Of a DNA stretch of 9,886 nucleotides, positions 6,975-9,886 are shown one piece after another. The stretch's first letter is position 1. The number at the start of each line of letters is the position of its first letter. Location of the stretch: contig JBNJEM010000272.1 of NCBI GenBank assembly GCA_051745935.1, positions 1 to 9,886 on the forward strand. The letters are read 5' to 3'. Origin of the DNA: JBNJEM01 sp051745935. Its GTDB lineage: Bacteria; Planctomycetota; Planctomycetia; Pirellulales; Pirellulaceae. Both the position numbers and the translations under genes were made by a program. Under the pieces are notes generated by a model, which did not search any database, was not told the origin of the DNA, and worked only from the letters and a program-made list of their open reading frames with translations.

Positions 6975-7058
6975 GCGAAGGGATGGCCGTGCAAAGGCGA
7001 AGCACCGGCTCGTGAATTTTGGTCGGCCGGTTACTCGAGTCGACGAGGTGGGGTTGCC
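6975..7058 (+). other. Short gap with ribosome binding site for the deacetylase gene
   Basis: This is an 84-bp gap between the acyltransferase stop and the deacetylase start. GAGGTGGGG at 7045-7053 lies five bases before ATG 7059, one of the clearest Shine-Dalgarno-like sites in the window, and supports that start. No terminator is visible, consistent with co-transcription. Confidence 0.6.
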
Positions 7059-8027
7059 ATGAACAGACGCGTCACCAACCTGTTGTTGTACCCCTACTAT
7101 TATGGGATGTGTCCCGTTCGACAGTGGTGTAACGCGCGTCGCCGAGCGGCGGCTAACATGCCCGTCATTGTTCTCTTCTATCATCGCGTGGCCGATAAGC
7201 ATTTGAATGCGTGGAGTATATCCACCCGCCGTTTCGCGCGCCAGATCACCTGGCTGCAGCGCCATTTTACTCTCGTCTCGCTGCGGGACGCCCAGGCATG
7301 TATGGCCAGTGGTTGCAACCGAAGGCCGCTGGTCAGCATTACGTTTGATGACGGCTATGCGGACAACAATGCGTTTGCCCTCCCGCTCCTGCTTCGGCGG
7401 CGCGTGCCGTTCACGTACTTCGTCGCCGTGCAACATATCCAGCATGGGGAACCATTCGCACACGACGGAGCGGCCGGTCAACCGCACCCGGTGAACAAAG
7501 TGGACGAGTTGGTGGAACTGGCGGAGAAAGGGGTGGAGATTGGGCTGCATACACGGACGCACGCCGACTTGGGGCGGATTGATGACGAAGAGGAACTGTA
7601 CGACGAGGTGGTGAGAGCGGGTCAAGACCTGGCCAGGCTTGTTCATCGTCCCATCCGCTATTTTGCTTTTCCATTTGGATTGCATGCGAACTTGAGTGTC
7701 AAGGCGTTTCGGATGGCTCGGGAAGCAGGATACTGGGGCGTGTGTTCCGCGTATGGTGGTTACAACTTTCCGGGCGATGATCCTTTTCACATCCAGCGGT
7801 TCCATGCGGATTCCGAATGGATTCGATGGAAGAACTGCCTCGCCATCGACCCGCGGAAAACCAGGAGGGCCCCACGCCACGCCTATCAGGTGGCGGATGC
7901 GGGGATGGGAGGCATGGGCGAAGGCGAGTTGTCAACCGAGCCTGTTGGTTCCGCTCGATCCGACCTTGCCAAAGTCACGTCAGGTGGAGGGCAGACAACG
8001 AAATGGGGTGTCGATGAGGGGGAGTAA
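7059..8027 (+). CDS. Polysaccharide deacetylase, NodB/CE4 family
   Basis: This 322-residue protein has the NodB homology domain, which removes N- or O-acetyl groups from polysaccharides using a metal held by one Asp and two His. The motifs are clear: VSITFDDGYADN (92-103, Asp97 and Asp98), GLHTRTHADL (162-171, metal ligands His164 and His168) and YFAFPFG (201-207). VLFYHRV (38-44) is the family's usual first strand. The N-terminus is basic and lacks a clear signal peptide; LLLYPYYYG (8-16) is short and could at most be a weak membrane anchor. Residues 260-322 are Gly- and charge-rich with no domain signature, and may be a poorly conserved tail. The start is supported by GAGGTGGGG. It lies between the acyltransferase and flippase genes, which fits a role in modifying the same polymer. 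Confidence 0.93.
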   Translation: MNRRVTNLLLYPYYYGMCPVRQWCNARRRAAANMPVIVLFYHRVADKHLNAWSISTRRFARQITWLQRHFTLVSLRDAQACMASGCNRRPLVSITFDDGYADNNAFALPLLLRRRVPFTYFVAVQHIQHGEPFAHDGAAGQPHPVNKVDELVELAEKGVEIGLHTRTHADLGRIDDEEELYDEVVRAGQDLARLVHRPIRYFAFPFGLHANLSVKAFRMAREAGYWGVCSAYGGYNFPGDDPFHIQRFHADSEWIRWKNCLAIDPRKTRRAPRHAYQVADAGMGGMGEGELSTEPVGSARSDLAKVTSGGGQTTKWGVDEGE

Positions 8028-8140
8028 CGATGAACGGGGAGGTGCCGGGCCGGCCGCGGAAGGCATCTCGTGCATCGAGCCCGACCGGCGGGAGGATGCA
8101 GTTTGCCCGATACCCGTGCCATCGGAGAACCTTGCCCCAC

Positions 8141-8148
8141 GGGGGGAG
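8141..8148 (+). promoter_or_regulatory. Ribosome binding site deciding the flippase start
   Basis: GGGGGGAG ends six bases before ATG 8155. This favours 8155 over the earlier in-frame ATG at 8014, which would overlap the deacetylase gene by 14 bp and add 47 mostly hydrophilic residues before the first membrane segment. Confidence 0.6.
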
Positions 8149-8154
8149 AAGCCG

Positions 8155-9678
8155 ATGGTTGGCGAGTCGTCGTCGGCGCGAGCGGCAACGGATTCATTGG
8201 CTTCCGGACTGGCCTTCATGCTGGTTCTGACCGTGGCGCAACGACTGGTCGGTTTTGTCCGCGGCATCCTGTTTTGCAGTGTGTTGCAGGATGATGAGTT
8301 GGGGCGGTGGTCGCTGGCGTTTAGCTTTCTCGTGCTGGCCGCTCCGCTGGCCGTGTTCGGTCTCCCTGGTTCGTTTGGGCGCTACGTTGAACACTATCGC
8401 GGGCGTTCACAGTTGGGAACGTTCTTGCGGAGGACGGTTATCGTCAGTTCGGTTTGCGTAACCTTGACCGTTGGGGTGCTGCTGTGGTGGGCACCGTTTT
8501 GGGCGTGGCTGATTCTGGGAGACGCGGACCTGGTATTCACGATGCGGATCTTGGCAATAGCCCTGGTTGCCGTGATTGCGTCGAATTTCGTGACCGAGCT
8601 TTTGACCGCGATGCGGAAAGTACGTGCTGTTTCGGTGATGCAGTTCGCGTCCAGCGTGTTGTTCGCGACGGTCGGCATCGGGTTGCTAAGCTGCACGGCG
8701 CTGCGAGAGAAGGCGGTGATCATTGCGTTTGGCGTGGCTTCGTTGGTGGCGGTTCTCGTGGCCATGAAACCATTGCGAAGTATCCAGCGAGAAGCCAGCG
8801 GCGATTGTGGAACACTTTCGCAACGAAGCTTGTGGCTAAAGCTGGTGCCGTTCGCCGCTTGGATGTGGTTAACCAACCTTCTATCCAATTTGTTTGAAGC
8901 GGCGGACCGATTCATGATCGTGCATTTCTCCAGCGATACCGTGATCAGCGCCGAGTCACTGGTGGGGCAGTACCATGCCAGTCGCGTTGTCCCCTGTGTG
9001 TTAATCGCCATCACGGCCATGGTCGCCGGGGTGATACTTCCCTATTTGTCCCACGATTGGGAAGCGAATCGGTGGCCAGCGGTACGGCGGCGTCAGGCAT
9101 TGGCGCTAAAGCTGGGGAGCCTGATGTTGACGGCCTGCGGCCTCTTGATCCTTCTGGCCGCGCCTCTCCTGTTCGCGTGGGTGTTGCGTGGAAAGTATGA
9201 TCAGGGATTGGACGTTTTACCCTGGACGGTAACATATTGTATTTGGTTTAGTTTGATCGCTCTTGGGCAGAACTACTTGTTCTGTGCCGAAAAGGCGCGG
9301 TTGGGGGCCGTGGCGTTTTTCATGGGGCTGGCGCTGAACCTGATTCTGAACCTTGTCTTGCTGCCGCGGTTCGGATTGATTGGCGCGGTTGTGGCCACCA
9401 CGGCCGGGAATGTCACGGCGCTGGTCCTGGTGCTTTACTTCTCCAAGCGTCATGGTTTGACCATCGATCGTCACCTTATGTTCTGCTGTGGCTTGCCGGC
9501 GGTGTTGATCTTGGGGCCCTGGCCAGCTCTGGCGGCGGTCTTGACACTGGCTCTGTTCGCCACGCGGCGCCAGTGGGTCTTCGATGACGAGGACAGGGAA
9601 ATCATGATGGCAGTCGTGACCCATTTCAGTAACCGGTTGGGGCAATGGGTTAGAAGAAAGCATCCAACCGCGGCCTAA
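8155..9678 (+). CDS. Wzx-like polysaccharide flippase (MOP superfamily)
   Basis: This 507-residue membrane protein has about 12-14 hydrophobic segments along its whole length, as in lipid-linked oligosaccharide flippases of the MOP (MATE/Wzx/MurJ) superfamily. Features typical of the group are the N-terminal LVGFVRGILFCSVLQDDELGRWS region after TM1 (kept here as short pieces: LVGFVRG and LGRWS), the mid-protein EAADRFMIVHF where the second half begins, and a late LNLILNLVLLPRFGLIGAVV, close to the N-x-x-L-N-x-x-L-I-P-x-x-G-x-x-G-A pattern. It would move the undecaprenyl-linked repeat unit across the inner membrane, handing it to a polymerase that the Wzz-like protein regulates. The C-terminus (about 470-507) is hydrophilic and cytoplasmic. 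It is the last gene of the plus-strand group, 127 bp after the deacetylase stop. The substrate is unknown. Confidence 0.92.
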   Translation: MVGESSSARAATDSLASGLAFMLVLTVAQRLVGFVRGILFCSVLQDDELGRWSLAFSFLVLAAPLAVFGLPGSFGRYVEHYRGRSQLGTFLRRTVIVSSVCVTLTVGVLLWWAPFWAWLILGDADLVFTMRILAIALVAVIASNFVTELLTAMRKVRAVSVMQFASSVLFATVGIGLLSCTALREKAVIIAFGVASLVAVLVAMKPLRSIQREASGDCGTLSQRSLWLKLVPFAAWMWLTNLLSNLFEAADRFMIVHFSSDTVISAESLVGQYHASRVVPCVLIAITAMVAGVILPYLSHDWEANRWPAVRRRQALALKLGSLMLTACGLLILLAAPLLFAWVLRGKYDQGLDVLPWTVTYCIWFSLIALGQNYLFCAEKARLGAVAFFMGLALNLILNLVLLPRFGLIGAVVATTAGNVTALVLVLYFSKRHGLTIDRHLMFCCGLPAVLILGPWPALAAVLTLALFATRRQWVFDDEDREIMMAVVTHFSNRLGQWVRRKHPTAA

Positions 9679-9679
9679 T

Positions 9680-9700
9680 GGCGGCTCGGCGGTCGCCGCC
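9680..9700 (+). terminator. GC-rich hairpin after the flippase gene, possible terminator
   Basis: GGCGGC at 9680-9685 pairs with GCCGCC at 9695-9700; an alternative fold pairs GGCGG and CCGCC around TCG. It begins two bases after the stop codon. No T-run follows, so it is a weak terminator candidate and may instead protect the mRNA 3' end. Confidence 0.3.
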
Positions 9701-9773
9701 GTGCAGCATTGGAGCAAATGAGGGGCTGATGTACTCGAGTAAAAGAACCCGCCCAGCCCGCCGACACGCGCCG

Positions 9774-9789
9774 TGGACTTCCAAGTCCA
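9774..9789. repeat. Perfect palindrome TGGACTTCCAAGTCCA
   Basis: This is a 7-bp stem (TGGACTT/AAGTCCA) around CC, six bases before the GTAG of the next element. It is not present beside the first copy of that element, so it is a separate unit. It may be a protein-binding site or a small dispersed palindrome. Confidence 0.6.
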
Positions 9790-9795
9790 GTATAT

Positions 9796-9886
9796 GTAGG
9801 ACGGGTCTCCAGGCCCGTCTTTTCAAGTACGAAATCGTACTTGATCTGGTGTCCGCGGATCTCACGAAATGTGAGATCTTCAAACA
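9796..9886. mobile_element. REPIN-like element with GTAG ends, copy 2 (cut by window end)
   Basis: These 91 nt match the reverse complement of 4746-4836 with two differences, so the copy is inverted relative to copy 1. Similarity also covers AGTATAT at 9789-9795, just outside the arm. The internal stem is better here than in copy 1 (caagtacga-aa-tcgtacttg, a 9-bp stem). The second arm should follow within about 55 nt past the window. Confidence 0.85.

Noticed and set aside
6951..7880. Long minus-strand open frame (309 codons) across the deacetylase gene
   Set aside because: It is the antisense shadow of a gene with intact NodB motifs and has no recognisable domain.
7696..8154. N-terminal extension of the flippase frame back to 7696
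   Set aside because: It overlaps the deacetylase coding region for over 300 bp, has no membrane or domain pattern, and a better start with a ribosome binding site exists at 8155.
8394..9020. Minus-strand open frame of 208 codons inside the flippase gene
   Set aside because: It is Thr/Asn/Ala-rich with no motif and antisense to a clear membrane protein.

Overview
The window is high-GC bacterial DNA with six credible protein genes and an unusual density of short non-coding repeats. The best guess for the host is a planctomycete of the Pirellulales type. This rests on the style of the sulfatase-fold protein (its C-terminal 'FVKPDDRWE' region resembles planctomycete sulfatases as I remember them), long repeat-filled gaps, weak ribosome binding sites and a split, divergently transcribed exopolysaccharide locus. 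It is an inference; there is no rRNA or other marker gene here.

Left part, minus strand: a sulfatase-fold protein (470-1693) has lost the formylglycine motif and metal ligands, so it looks like a pseudoenzyme. It lies between two direct copies of a repeat element (1-158, cut by the window edge, and 1738-1993). The second copy is bounded by 17-nt terminal inverted repeats and a possible 4-bp target duplication. Next, also on the minus strand, comes a two-gene operon: a Wzz/GumC-like chain-length regulator (2967-4649) followed 24 bp downstream by a WecG/TagA/CpsF (GT26) glycosyltransferase (2163-2942).

Centre: a 1.15-kb divergent intergenic region (4650-5801) has no convincing gene. It holds a 145-bp element made of two inverted hairpins with GTAG/CTAC outer ends (4692-4836), one diverged copy of a 100-bp repeat (4897-4997), and three tandem copies of that repeat with a period of exactly 100 bp (5445-5744).

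Right part, plus strand: a CelD/BioF2-type GNAT acyltransferase (5802-6974), a NodB-type polysaccharide deacetylase (7059-8027) and a Wzx-like flippase (8155-9678) are probably co-transcribed. A second copy of the GTAG element begins at 9796 in the opposite orientation and runs off the window end.

Together the genes fit synthesis and export of a surface or extracellular polysaccharide. The GT26 enzyme would add a sugar to a lipid-linked intermediate, the acyltransferase and deacetylase would modify it, the flippase would move it across the inner membrane, and the Wzz-like protein would set chain length. The initiating sugar transferase, the polymerase and the outer-membrane exporter are not visible and may lie outside the window. 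No known defence system, CRISPR array, tRNA, rRNA or transposase gene was found. The most unusual content is the set of repeats.
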